DNA of 64,000 bases from Zantedeschia hybrid cultivar (Eukaryota > Streptophyta > Magnoliopsida > Alismatales > Araceae), in assembly GCA_030544215.1 (NCBI GenBank), contig JARZZO010000013.1, positions 41,799,196 through 41,863,195 of the forward strand. Direction: 5' to 3'. Shown here piece by piece: positions 10,433-21,569 of this stretch. The notes beneath the pieces were generated by a model. That model was given only the letters and a program-made list of their open reading frames with translations. It had not been told where the DNA came from and searched no databases. Numbering within the stretch: the stretch's first letter is position 1; the number at the start of each line of letters is the position of its first letter. The translations under genes and the position numbers were made by a program.

Positions 10433-12151
10433 ATGTTTTGCAATTTCATATGGCTGATGCATCTTCTGCAAACCCCCAACCCCCAACAGATCCTGAGAAG
10501 GCTGTATGTGTTGTTACCGGATTGCCTGCCAAGTATGTATGCTCTTTATCTCTCTGTCCCCACATGGCTTCTTTTGTTCTTTTGCCTGTTAATCTGCATT
10601 GAACAGTTTTGAGTAATGATGTAGCAACAGAATTGTGCTTGTTTGCATGATTGCAGAGTGTGTTGAAAACTTGAAATACTGGATGACATAGAGGGTTCAT
10701 GTGCTTTGTGTGAAGACATGCAGTTTTGGCTCTCTTATTTTTCGCCAAATATTCACTGTGGATGCTTTGTACATGAACATTTTAAAGTATAATTTTAGTT
10801 TAGTTACTGTGGTATCTACATTCTATTTTTTGTAGGGGTGTTACATGCAGGTGTACTTGTATTTGACAATTTGTTAACCCATCTGTGTAACAATTGTGCG
10901 AAAAAAGATGGCTAGTTTCACCATTTGAATACTTTAACTTGGTTGCGAGCTTGGATGAACATAAAAATTACTTTCCTTATTTTTTTTGGGGATCAGTATC
11001 AATCACCAAAGTGTCCCATCATTAAGACAAATGTTCTTCAATACAAGAGAGTTGTGTCAAGTATCGCTGGCATGATCCTTTCTTGCTTGGGCTCTATTAT
11101 ATGGGCTCAAGGCTCATTGCTGATTATAACCTTGAAACTAAGACTCAGTTTTCCTGATGAAACTCATTTCTTCATGCAATGGGATCTTAAGTACTCATTG
11201 CATCTATTAAAGTAATATATAAAAGTCAAACTGACTTGAAATCTGATCGTTGCAATCCCTGAAATCCAATGCTTCCAGGTGATGTGCCATAATTATCACA
11301 TCTTTTTGAGAGCCATTCCTACTTTGGCCGTAAGGATTTTAGTGTCCTTAGGAATGCAGGTTCTAATAAACAACACTTGCTTAAAATGAAGCACATAAAT
11401 AAGATGTTCTTCTCCGAAAATTGTTGTTGTCCATATCTACATGTTGATTTGAATATCTTGTACCACAGATACCGTGATCCAAAGACAGGATTGCCTTACG
11501 CAACGCTAGATGCCTTCAAAATAATACGAGAAAGGTAAAACTACACATCTTGTCCCGTTATTTCTTCTTTTTCCAAATTATTACTGTTCTTTTAGTGGTT
11601 TTAAATGTAATGCCACGTTTACCTTGTAGTTGGATATTCATTCTCCATTCGGTAGGAACTATTTACTTCATCTCATTTATGAACATACACACATCTACTT
11701 GATCAGTAAAATTTTCTGCATTCAATTTGAATATCCACCTTAGACTTCAAAACTGAAAAGCTATTCACTTGATTACTAGGTTGTCTGTCCTTGAATATCA
11801 TGTTACTTGGTGTGTGGAAAACTAAAAATGATAACTATGTTTAAGAACTGTCTTGAGATGGATTTGTATGTCCAGATAGTTACTTTGTAGGCTTGCAAGT
11901 TACTTCAAGGCTTACTCTAGAAATCAACTCTGCTTATTCACTTTTGCTTGTACAGATTCTTGAAAGAAGAAATTGATAGATTAAAACAAGAAAACATGGA
12001 CATGGGTTCTCTTTTTGCCTTGCTTTCTGGACAAGGATTTTCTTGTAAGCGTAGACGATCAAGAACTGGGACAACAGCAAAAATATCATGCCTGCCATCG
12101 AGAACCCATTTTCGGAGATTAACAGCTCTGGAAAGTCATGATCTGGATTAA
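10433..12151 (+). CDS. SWC2: SWR1-complex subunit 2 (YL1/VPS72-type), 3' exons only
   Basis: Three exons are supported: about 10433-10532, 11469-11534 and 11956-12151 (TAA stop), with GT-AG introns and consistent phases. The spliced frame reads CVVTGLPAKYRDPKTGLPYA and then DAFKIIRERF, the signature of the YL1 C-terminal domain. A coiled-coil-prone tail (FLKEEIDRLKQENMDMGSLF) and a basic C-terminus follow. In the family this protein binds H2A.Z-H2B and helps the SWR1 remodeller deposit H2A.Z in chromatin in the nucleus. The acidic histone-binding N-terminal half is not found in the window. It may lie left of position 1 beyond a LINE-bearing intron, or it may be lost. The acceptor at 10431-10432 is the least certain boundary. 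INO80 subunit C has a related domain, but it matches these motifs less well. Confidence 0.82.
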
Positions 12152-12945
12152 CTGGTCAAGGTGAATATGAAATTACCCATTCTGTACATTTTTTATTCCC
12201 AACTCTTCTTTTCCTTTTTTATAGACAGAAAATTGCTTTAGTTGGCCAAAAAGGTGCAGTGGTTTACCTCTTGCAATTAATATTGAGATGCATTAAGAAA
12301 TGTAAAATATCCTGATACAGAGGAAGCTTTAGTTTAAGATGGGTCTCCATGTAAAACAAGATGAAGACCAGGGTTAGGTTCACTTTCATTTACAACAAAG
12401 AAATAATGTCGTTTCCTTCCCATAGAATAACATTTGTCAATGTAGTTCCTCCCACCTTCTGATGGGCTGTGGGGCTGTTGTGGTTTCATTTTTTGGTTTT
12501 TAGGTTTTCATTTTTTTTTCCATAGATCTGACTTCATTGTAATGCTTGAGCTTTTAGATGGGCTACTGCTGAGCTGAGTACAAAATTCTGTTTAATTCCT
12601 TGCAAAAGCAAGAGGGGTTCTAGATACAAGACAGACGGGAAAAGATCAGTCGATTGCATCGCTTCCAGAACCCAGTGTCTCAATATTGAGAGCTTCATTC
12701 CTCAAAAAAGTTGCTTGAAGCTAGTGGAGAAAGATTTGATTTACTAGAACTGGTGATGCTGATGTAGAAGGAAGGTGTCGCTGTCCAGGGTGTTCTGGCT
12801 CCTTTCTGAAGAGTCTGGTCGAATGTTTCAGTTCGCATATCTGGCTAGGTACACTGCTGTATGAAGCATACATGTTTGTGAAATGAGCAGGATATCTTTG
12901 TACACTCATCAGAGGTTAGTTGTACTGCGACTGAATGTGCACTGA
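12152..12945 (+). other. Probable 3' UTR and downstream sequence of SWC2
   Basis: No coding signal. It is T-rich, with an AATAAA-like AATAAATTTG slightly further on near 12983. A GTGAATATG donor-like sequence follows the stop closely, so a 3'-UTR intron is possible but unproved. Confidence 0.4.
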
Positions 12946-12946
12946 A

Positions 12947-13282
12947 CTGTTGAGAACATTAAAATTGTATCTTTTTCAGTGTAATAAATTTGAATTTTAT
13001 GTGTTTGCTCCTGCAAATATGGCGTGGTCTGCATAAAGTCATGGGATCATCATATAAAGTATAATGTTATGTTTAACAATCAATAAAAGGAATGACCTAA
13101 TAGGCAAAGGTAATTCGTTCAGGTAGTGGGTGCAATGAGCATACCTCATGTCAGAGCAACAAGAAAATGCTAACGTGTTGATCACATGACTTTATGCGGA
13201 CCACGCCATATTTGCAGGAGCAAACACATAAAATTCAAATTTATTACACTGAGATAGATACAATTTTAATGTTCTCAACAGT
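12947..13282. repeat. Inverted repeat, arms about 102 bp, 131-bp loop
   Basis: The left arm (12947-13048) and the reverse complement of the right arm (13180-13282) agree almost base for base, with only a few mismatches. Shared sequence includes TTGAATTTTATGTGTTTGCT and CTGCAAATATGGCGTGG. The right arm lies between 22-bp direct repeats at 13160-13181 and 13283-13304. The left arm follows the SWC2 3' end, so it is the probable source copy. Confidence 0.9.
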
Positions 13283-13353
13283 CAAGAAAATGCTAACGTG
13301 TTGAAGAAGGGTCTCTACTTTTCTTACCTGGCGACCTGGATGATAAGACAGAT

Positions 13354-13926
13354 AGGGGATGTCAATAGATATCTGAACATCTATTTATCTATCCATTCCT
13401 TTTGTCCCGAAGCTTAAAGGGTGCATCCATATCCAGAGTTTCACATAAGGATACACCTATCTTCAGATGCGATTATCTGATTATCCATCTTGTTTCTTTG
13501 CTCATATTTGCGGTTGACCATCTCTTATTTATAGCTCTCATTTCTTACTTTATTATAGGGAAAATGCTAATTGCATGCTGTTTATTTGCTTCCTCTGCTT
13601 CAGAAATTCTACTTAACATTCTTTATGCTCAATGAAATGACATAAAGTTCATTTTTATGCTGGTTTATCGTTTGATGGATAGAAATTATATGGATATTAA
13701 TTTGAAAGAGCTTATGCGTGGTTTTCATACATAGTATGTTTTAAAAGTAGAATCTGTACTCTTTAGAAGAAATATACAAGCTTAGTTGTCCGATAAATTA
13801 ACCTTTTTATGTCCCTTTTCTGATAAATTTAAGGATGCGGATAAAGGGATATATTTTTTATTTAAGGAATAAGAATAAGGATAGAACCACTATCTGGCTG
13901 GATAAGTATTCATTGAGATCCCTACA
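13354..13926. mobile_element. Possible MITE-like element with GGGATNTCAAT termini
   Basis: The left end reads GGGGATGTCAATAGATAT, and the right end in reverse complement reads GTAGGGATCTCAATGAATAC. That gives imperfect terminal inverted repeats bounding about 570 bp of AT-rich sequence. No convincing target duplication. Confidence 0.45.
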
Positions 13927-14339
13927 CAGTACACAGTCTCTCCCACGAAAAGGTAACGATGGAATCTACTTTGCATCTAGCTTTTAATTAAAGAGGAGTC
14001 CAATGAGCAGCAAAAAATATCTCCTTGATGGGCCAAGTCCAAAACAGGTTTTGATTTTTCAATTTTTTGGAGTTATTGGATCAGAAATTGGACTGTACGG
14101 ACATGCGTAGTCATTTTTTAGTGGTTGCATGGTGCGGTCCAGCAAGTGTTTCTCCTTCATAAATCGAGCTGGGCTGCCCTCTTCAGGCATTTGGGCCCCA
14201 AATTAGGGATTGGATTGTTGGGTCCTTGCTCTAGATCTTCTTCCCCCGTGTGACGTGTGAAAGGAGATTGAAGCGAAACTAGCGGATTGAGGCGACCGGC
14301 GTGACCTTTTAGGGAGGACAACCGTTTAGGGAGGAAGAG

Positions 14340-14615
14340 TTGGCGACCGGAGAAGAGAGAGAGAGAGATTTTGTTTCTGAAGCGGACAAAGTGATTTACA
14401 ATATTGAACGTGGAGCTTCCACCAAGATCAGCATCAGTTTATCCACTGGGAAAGATGTTGCGTTAGGTCAACTCGAGCATTGGGCTACAGATGGGCATAT
14501 TCCCAAAAGTTCAATCAGCTGGGACTGTTTATTGAGAGTTATAAAGCTAGGTTTGCAACTAAAAAAAATCAGCAGATGCAAAGCAAAAGCCGATAAACCA
14601 GACTTTTTCAACTAA
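14340..14615 (+). other. Unassigned open frame, 91 codons
   Basis: The frame contains RDFVSEADKVIYNIERG and LGQLEHWATDGHIP, which look protein-like. It opens with TTG, not ATG, and follows a GA-rich stretch. I do not recognise the family. It may be an exon of a lost gene, a transposon scrap or chance. No splice sites are convincing. Confidence 0.2.
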
Positions 14616-16788
14616 CTGACTGCTTGACTGATGAAATAGGAACCAACATGTCATCGATGGTAAAGGGATAGCACTGTTAAATGTGGTATCGGTCGATCGG
14701 CAACTCTTCTATTTGAAACTGAAAGCACTTTTGGCTTCTTTAAGCCTTCTATAAAGGTTTCCTCGAATGTGGCACTTGGTCCTCACTACGAGTCCATTTG
14801 TTACATGTAAAATAGATTCGAGTGAAAAATGTTTTCTAAGAAAATCAATCTACAAGGAAAATAAAAGCAGAACTAATCATTTGCTACTTTTGAAAATATT
14901 GTCCTAATTTTTTTCATTTATTTGTTTTCATGTAAAACTTTTTCTTGAAAATAATTTCATATATTTATTTGCTTAGAAAAGAATTTTTAATTATGGAATA
15001 ACTAACATAGATATGGCACAATTAAATTATTTTTTAGGGTTTTTGTACATAAACTCTTAAAAGATTTCATATTTATTGTATAACCCTTTAACTATGGTGT
15101 TATTTGCATTTACTCCCCTTAACTATGCGAGTTTACTTTAAATTTCATTTATTTAAATTTCATGTAAATTAAAATATTATTATGTTAGATAGAATATGTG
15201 ATAACTATTAAATAAAAATGTTAATAATATATTCAGTTAAAATACGAACACTTTACAAGAAAAATCACATAAATATCCATTTGTCAGCTTGTTTTATGTG
15301 TTTAGCATTAAAAAAATTATTTATATGTTTATGTAGAGTAAATTTTTTTTAATTTGAGTGAAATTTAAAACAAACCATATAGTTAATGGGGAAATGCCCA
15401 AATACCAACATAATCAAGGGGGTTATTACGTAGAGGGTTATCTATGAATAGGAAATATTTTAGGGAGTTGTTTTGAAATTATTTTCTAAAATGAGAGAAT
15501 ACCCCAACCAAGGTGCATTTGGTTCTACATAAAATATATTCAAATGAAAAATATTTTTTAAGAAAATCAATTTATAAGAAAAGTGAAAACAACATTCTGT
15601 CACTTGGTACTTTTGAAAATGTTTTGTTGAAAATCTTTTTATTTATTTAGGTTTTGTAAAACATTTTCCTAAAAATACATTCATACATTTGTTTGCTTAT
15701 AAAAGAATTTTTAAATTACAAGATTGTTAACACAAGTCCATTTGATTTTACATAAAATATATTCCAATGAAAATGATTTTCTAAGAAAACAATTTTACAA
15801 AAGAACGAAAACATTGGTATTTATGAAAATAATTTGAAAAAATATTTTCAATTAGATACTTTTTGAAAAATATATTTTTTTTCTGAAAGTGATTTTCTGC
15901 ATTTGTTAATTTCTAAAAGAATTCCATTTCCTAGAAAATCCATATCTAGGGCCCATTTGATTTGGTGTAAAATGGAAAAGTATAATCCGAAGAGGGAAAA
16001 CATCAATTAAAAAGTCATTTCCTAACTATGCACGGGTCCGTCCACGATGCTAAAGACCAAATACAGCAGAAACGCGTACCCTCGTTCAAGCTCTGGAAAA
16101 CGGTACCTCGCCGGCATGCGACGGATGTAGAAATTGGGATTTTGGACTGCCACTGATCAGATTTTTCATTGACTTTTAATTCCACTTGGTTATCCGTAAA
16201 ATATAATTAGACGGAAATAAATTTTTAAGAAAATATGTTTACAAAAAAATAAAAGTAAAATTCGTTATTTGGTGCTCATAAAAATATTTTTATTTTTTTT
16301 GACAAAAGGCATTCACTCTTATCCTATAAATGTCAAAATCAAGAAAAGAAAAGAAGTCAACGAATTAAGTTTTCTGTTGATTTAAATTTTACAGATTACT
16401 AAATAAGTGATTGTGATATAATTTTCGATTTTTTTTTTCTTCCCGTGATTCATTTTAAGTGGAAACAATCTGACCTTAAACAATCCATCTTGAAAAACTC
16501 TTCCCAAAAAATTAATCCGTAAAATATTTTACTGAATACCAAATAGACCCTACGTGAATTGGATCCGCCGAACGAGCCGTATCAAAGGGAAACACATGTA
16601 GGCGAATAACTCGACTGAAACGCTGACTGATCTCAAATGGAGGGATTTGAGGGTGTTACACATGTTTGGCTTTCTATACCTAGCTGCCAGCTACGCCGGA
16701 AAATGATACTCCCAATCACGTGGAAATCAACGAATTTTATATGCAAAGCATCACACCCTCTGTCACCCCCATACTCTTTGTTCCCAGA
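14616..16788. other. AT-rich intergenic repeat region
   Basis: No gene. At least four degenerate copies of a motif of the form CATTTGNTTTTACATAAAAT followed by TTTTCTAAGAAAATCAA occur near 14799, 15517, 15735 and 16190. They look like overlapping remains of one MITE family whose full boundaries I cannot set. Confidence 0.5.
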
Positions 16789-16797
16789 TTTTTAGAA

Positions 16798-17220
16798 GAG
16801 TAATATTTGTTGCCGTGCTTACCATATGTTGTAGTCCGATCAGATAGATCAGATGACGTATTATTAGTGCACTTAGAAAAAGTATAGTAGGTCTCGTGCG
16901 TACGCCTGTGGCGTAGTGGCGCATCTCCTGTACTCGTGCGTGGGGCGTTGCGAGTTCGACTCACGTTTTTTCCTCTTGCGTGGATTTCTACTCTTTTTCG
17001 GACGTGTAAAATCGGGAGAAGGGTCTAGGGTTGGGGGGAAGGGCCCGGATTCGATCTCGGATTCTAAAGATAGATTAGTTTGATTCTTGACCGTTTGAGC
17101 CACGTTCAAAAAAAAGAAGAGAAAGTATAATAGGTCTTAAATGTAGTGCACTGTCTGACCACCAAATGGTGCGGCGATTACACTGTAATGCTCAAAGAAA
17201 TATTGCAGTAAATATTACTC
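16798..17220. mobile_element. Mutator-type MITE carrying a SINE
   Basis: Terminal inverted repeats read GAGTAATATTTGTTGC at the left and GAGTAATATTTACTGC on the complement at the right. They are flanked by the identical 9-bp duplication TTTTTAGAA (16789-16797 and 17221-17229). A 9-bp duplication is typical of Mutator-like elements. Without the nested SINE and its duplicated target the element is about 180 bp. Confidence 0.85.
16895..17117 (+). mobile_element. tRNA-derived SINE
   Basis: A 223-bp insert has a box-A-like TGGCGTAGTGGCGC near 16909, a box-B-like GAGTTCGACTC near 16952, and an A-rich 3' end. It is flanked by 20-bp near-identical direct repeats, AGAAAAAGTATAGTAGGTCT (16875-16894) and a two-mismatch copy at 17118-17137. 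It sits inside the MITE at 16798-17220. Promoter boxes are inferred from the pol III consensus. Confidence 0.85.
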
Positions 17221-17229
17221 TTTTTAGAA

Positions 17230-18340
17230 GAATTGCTGAGCGCAGTTGCAGGATATATAGATGTTCCAAGACAAGAAAATGCTCTCAAAATTGGAGCGTT
17301 GTGTCCTCTTAAAGATACATTCGATTTGTTTTTAGAACGGAATTTTCTGCATAGAAGCGAAATACTCCCAAAACGACATGATGCTAGAAAAATCTCAAGG
17401 AGCTAATTTCTCTTTCCTGTGTTCAAACCCACTACATGCAGAACAAATGTCATGTATTCTTCGTCAGGTAATCTTCTTTTGACGAGGATCCCTTTGCGCC
17501 CGAGAGTGAGCTGAAATCTCTCTCTTTCTCTCTCTATCTATCTATCTAGAGAGAGAGAGAGAGAGATTCACACCCATTAAACGACATAAGACAAGCTTAT
17601 CCATTGCAAAGTTTTGCGTCTCTAGGGCATCGACCACATCGTCTATTCGTCTTACTGTCTAACCATTCTTAATTTGAGCTTAATTACCCACAGATCCCTC
17701 GGCTAGGTGGCTGAACAAGCACACATATATAAACTGAAGAGAAGACGACCCCCTTTCTATTTGAAATCTAGCGAGAGTAACCCATACTATAAAAGCATAC
17801 AATTGAAAGAGAGAAACAGCACAAATGAAATCTGTCACCACAGTATTGATCACCGGTGGTTCGATCGAACAAAAAAAAATACAGACGATTAAGATATCTC
17901 AAAGACGATTATTATTATTATTATTATTTTTAATCCATCGCATCGCAGTGAAGTATTACTCGTTAACATGCTTACAATTAAGTTAACTTATCCAACCACA
18001 TCCCTGGTCATCACATGAACCTAACAAAGAAATCTCCTGTTTCAGTGTGAGGAAGAACTTTGTACAAATAAATCAATATAATGGACTCCAATTATTACAT
18101 GGAACAAGTATACTGATAGGTGGTCATTAAAGTTTTGGAGGGGGACTTCTTCCTATTCGGATGTGAATAGCCAGCTCCTCCATCCATGCACGTCTCCACG
18201 GCTTCCAATCCCGCTAGCCGTCTCGCTCGCGCCACGGGCGGCTTCCGCGGGCTCCATTGCTGGGCCCCCGACGCCTTCTAGTTTCTATCGCGGAGCCATC
18301 CTGCGCAGTGACCGTTGTACCCCTCGTCCAGCTCCAAATT
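17230..18340. other. Intergenic and F-box 3' flank
   Basis: No gene seen apart from the microsatellite. The last part (about 18160-18340) is the GC-rich 3' flank of the minus-strand F-box gene. Small open frames there are short and overlap its UTR. Confidence 0.5.
17515..17567. repeat. TC/TATC/GA microsatellite forming a palindrome
   Basis: A TC-rich tract, a few TATC units and a GA run follow one another, so the segment is largely self-complementary. Confidence 0.8.
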
Positions 18341-19258
18341 TTATCTGAGAGCCACGAAGGCGAGGAAGCCCAGGAGCAGCGACACGCCCAGGACGAGGCA
18401 GCACAGGTCGATAAGCCCCTCCTGCTTCAGCATCCTCTCCTTCCTCTCTTGCTTCCTCTTCGTGTACTCTGCGTACCGCCGTCGGGCCTCCACCGCTCCC
18501 TCCTCTCCCCTGCCCTGTTTCACCCCCTCCAGGGCGCCACCCAGGATCGCTAGGCTCTGCTCCCCGTTGAGGCAGGTCCCCTCCATGTTATCCACCGTGA
18601 GGCTGACCTCCCGCGCCCGCATGGTCTCCTCGTCGCAGGCGACCAGCACCGTGGCGGCGGCCCGGCCGCCGTCCAGCACGACTGCGAACCGCACCAGGAT
18701 CTCCCCCGTGTACCACTGCCGCTCCACAGAGACAGGCCGCCGGCTTGACAGGTTGGCCGCCCGGCCCCGGACGGGGTCGACCACGACCCAGCTCAGCGTG
18801 AGCTGCTCGGGGGAGATGATGGGCGCCGGCCACGGCTCCTTCGCGTCCGCAACTTCGACTCGGAATGGCGAGCAGAGGAACCAGGGGCCCCGGGTCTCCG
18901 TCTCCAGGACCCTGGAGAGGATGGGCTTCCCATTGTGGCACAGGTCCACGGCGGAGACCAACCGCTGCGGGGGCTCGGCTGCGGGGGCGCCGGCGGGGTG
19001 TGGGAAGGCGTAGGCGTCGGAGAAGAAGGTGCGGAAGGCGGAGGGGGAGGAGCGGAGGAGGCGGAGGAGGGTGGGGTGGCGGAGGGAGGGCCAGGCGGAG
19101 AGGCAGTGCTCCTCCCAGAGCTGGGGCTGGCCGGCGAGCTTGCGGAGGTGGGAGGTGGCGCAGCCGGCGGTGGCGAGGGTGGGGGCGTCCAGAAGGCGCA
19201 GGATTGCCGTCAGCACGTCGTGGTGGAGGTCGTCGATGGTGCTGGTGGCGGCGGCCAT
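18341..19258 (-). CDS. F-box protein, At2g27310/At2g36090-like, with C-terminal membrane segment
   Basis: Intronless 305-codon frame, ATG at 19258, TAA at 18343-18341. Residues about 7-52 form an F-box (DLHHDVLTAILRLLD, then LATAGCATSHLRKLA and LWEEHCLSAWPS). Such proteins usually bind SKP1 and bring substrates to an SCF ubiquitin ligase. The middle (about 100-220) matches the conserved part of this plant subfamily by general look only; the substrate is unknown. A basic segment (RRRYAEYTKRKQERKER) precedes a hydrophobic C-terminal helix (about residues 283-303), suggesting a tail-anchored protein. GC content is very high relative to the flanks. The gene stands alone. A TATA-like element lies about 130 bp upstream of the start. 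Confidence 0.92.
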   Translation of the reverse strand: MAAATSTIDDLHHDVLTAILRLLDAPTLATAGCATSHLRKLAGQPQLWEEHCLSAWPSLRHPTLLRLLRSSPSAFRTFFSDAYAFPHPAGAPAAEPPQRLVSAVDLCHNGKPILSRVLETETRGPWFLCSPFRVEVADAKEPWPAPIISPEQLTLSWVVVDPVRGRAANLSSRRPVSVERQWYTGEILVRFAVVLDGGRAAATVLVACDEETMRAREVSLTVDNMEGTCLNGEQSLAILGGALEGVKQGRGEEGAVEARRRYAEYTKRKQERKERMLKQEGLIDLCCLVLGVSLLLGFLAFVALR

Positions 19259-19387
19259 GGCGGAAGCGAGCTGGTGGAGCGGCTTTATAGAGTTAGCGAA
19301 CTAAAAAATGGCTTCTTTCTTGGTTGGGTTTTGGAGGTCCCTGCGATTGGAATGGTGGTGAAGAGCAGGGGAGCTGGCGAGGGGGGG

Positions 19388-19393
19388 TTTATA
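19388..19393 (-). promoter_or_regulatory. Likely TATA box of the F-box gene
   Basis: TATAAA on the minus strand, about 130 bp upstream of the ATG. A second TATA-like sequence near 19284-19289 is only about 25 bp from the ATG and would leave almost no 5' UTR. Confidence 0.5.
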
Positions 19394-19689
19394 AGGAAAG
19401 GGGTACATGGCGGCGTTTGAAAAGGTGAAACGCGGATGTGTCCAGGCGAAGAGTTCGTATTTACGGTCTTGCCCTGGCCGCGCCGGCGACGTAGCCCAAG
19501 GCGGGCGACCGATGATGAGACGCTGACTGGGTTGTTGGCATGTTGTTATCGTGCGGAACAGCGTTTTGCGTTGTTGCACACTTGCACGTGACCCAAGCAA
19601 AGTAGAAGGCGCAAGTCTGGCTTGGTCGTTTTCTTGACTTCAGTGGAACCGTCAGCTGTGTTCCCCGGTATAAGGCAAATGGAAAAATG

Positions 19690-19963
19690 AGTAAAGCATG
19701 CTGCACCATTGCACCGGTTAATTTTTTTTGGAAGGCACTATTTCTTCCTATATGTTCATATAATTCAATCTCTAGTAGAATAATAAAAATATTATTTTTT
19801 TATTATTTATTAAGATTTGATTTTTTATTTTTTTATATTTTTTGATTGTCCAAATAGAGATCAGATTATACAAAAATGTGAGACATAATTAAGTCAACAA
19901 AAAATTCAAAAAATATTATTTTAAATTGGAAACACCGGCAAAGCCGGTGCAGCAAGCTTTACT
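19690..19963. mobile_element. MITE with AGTAAAGCNTGCTGCACC termini
   Basis: The left end AGTAAAGCATGCTGCACC and the right end in reverse complement AGTAAAGCTTGCTGCACC match at 17 of 18 bases. The flanks are similar (TGGAAAAAT and TTGGAAAAT), suggesting an imperfect 9-bp duplication. The ends resemble those of the Mutator-type MITE at 16798. The interior is palindromic around CAATCTCTAG/AGAGATCAG, as in the copies near 32136, 36710, 45049 and 48968. Confidence 0.7.
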
Positions 19964-20789
19964 TTGGAAAATTTTTCATTTTTGCGGGATCTGAGAGGGG
20001 TTGTTGGGGCTGGATATCATTTGAAAATGATTACAAGAGAGAACCTACTAGTATCCCCGAGTACGGTACCAATTCGATGAAATAACAAATATTTAAAAAA
20101 GGCTGAAATAACAAATATTTGGTCGAAGTACCAATTCGATGAAATAATAAATATTCAGTTGAAAAAAGGTTGATTTTAATTATGACTAATTATTGGGCAT
20201 CAAGTACCGGAGGGAATATATGTTTAATTTTTTTAATAAATTAAATGCAAAAATTATATTTGAGATAAATTTATTATAACTTTTTACTTACTATCTCTGA
20301 TTTTAGAAAAAGTGTAGAAAACATATATGATTCAGAAACCGTCAAGAACAAGAGTATTTTTTTTCCTAATTTCGAATTCTTCAGCAAAATACTTCCTTTT
20401 CGACTATTCATTTAGCTCATATCTAACAAGTCGATAATTAAAAAAATACTAACAACGTTTCTGACATGACATATAGGCATTAAAGAGGGAGAAAGATTCT
20501 TTCCTATCAAAAGGTGACAAACTTCAAAAGTTATAAAAAAAAAAAAAAAAAAAAGTTAAAAGCTTCAAATGTCAATGAGGGCGCTATGAGCGGTTCTTTT
20601 TAAGAAAGTAAAATATCAATGGAAGGTAATTCACCCGTAGTCTATTATCTAATGAAAGATCAATGGACTTTAGGTATAGGATTTCGTAATCAATAATCTA
20701 TGCATTTTTTAAATTTATAAAATAAACAAATTATCAAAATATATGTAATCTAATTATATCTCCAATCGCTACGTCATCTTTTTTTTTGA

Positions 20790-20920
20790 AAGGGTGGCTC
20801 AGTTGGTGTATCTGCATATATTTACTAGAGATCAGAGTCCAATTTTGGCTAAAGTTCGATATTTTTCTCGCAACGAGAGTCCATGCAGCTCTGATAAGTC
20901 TACCTAATTAGGGGATGTTT
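20790..20920 (+). mobile_element. Possible tRNA-like SINE fragment
   Basis: TGGCTCAGTTGG at about 20795 matches a pol III box A, and AAGTTCGATAT downstream is a weak box B. Ends and target duplication are not evident. Confidence 0.4.
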
Positions 20921-20969
20921 TTGGGTCCAAGTTGATCTCCTGCAAATAATCCTATGGATAAAGAAAAAT

Positions 20970-20974
20970 AATCT
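20970..20974. repeat. Target-site duplication AATCT, left copy
   Basis: Repeated at 28223-28227, just outside the right LTR. Confidence 0.88.
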
Positions 20975-21569
20975 TGATGGGTAAAAGTCTCACCAGCCCA
21001 AAATAGCTAGTGGGCCGAACTGACAACATGGGCCTGGGAAAAGATTTATGGACACACCCGGCAAACTGACAACATGCCCCAGCTCGCCAATCTAAGCCCA
21101 TTGAAGAAAGCGTGTAAGTTCTTCTCCTAGCAAACTCCTTGAGGCAGGTCATCCGGAGACCCATTTGCTTAGGTAGAACTAGACCTCTACATCCTAATCC
21201 TACCCTGATGAGAGATGAGACCGAAATAAGCTCGGGAATTAGCTTGGATATGAATCTACACGTTGCCTTTGCAAGGAGACTCAGGCGGGGTACCTTGTCT
21301 AATTGAAATGGGATGAGAAATCGCCTCCGAATCATTATAAAAAGACTTTATTTGACAAAAACCATGTACGCAAGAACTAGCCTAGCTACCTTCTACTCTT
21401 TCTCGATATCCCCTAGCTTTCTGACTTAAGCATCGGAAGGGGATCTCCCCGGACAACTGCCGGGGGTCCTTAATGGTGTTCTCTTTTGTAGGAGCGGTTG
21501 GTTCTCCCCCCTCCCCCCTGATCATCGGCGGAGGGTCTTGATTGTGGTGGACAAGATTTCGATCCATCA
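20975..21569 (+). repeat. 5' LTR (595 bp)
   Basis: Contains TATAAAAA at 21336-21343, a likely core promoter, matched by TATAAAAA at 27995-28002 in the 3' LTR. Confidence 0.9.

Noticed and set aside
18588..19420. Frames overlapping the F-box gene on both strands (glycine/arginine-rich)
   Set aside because: Composition artefacts of a GC-rich gene; no domain, and the F-box frame explains the region.
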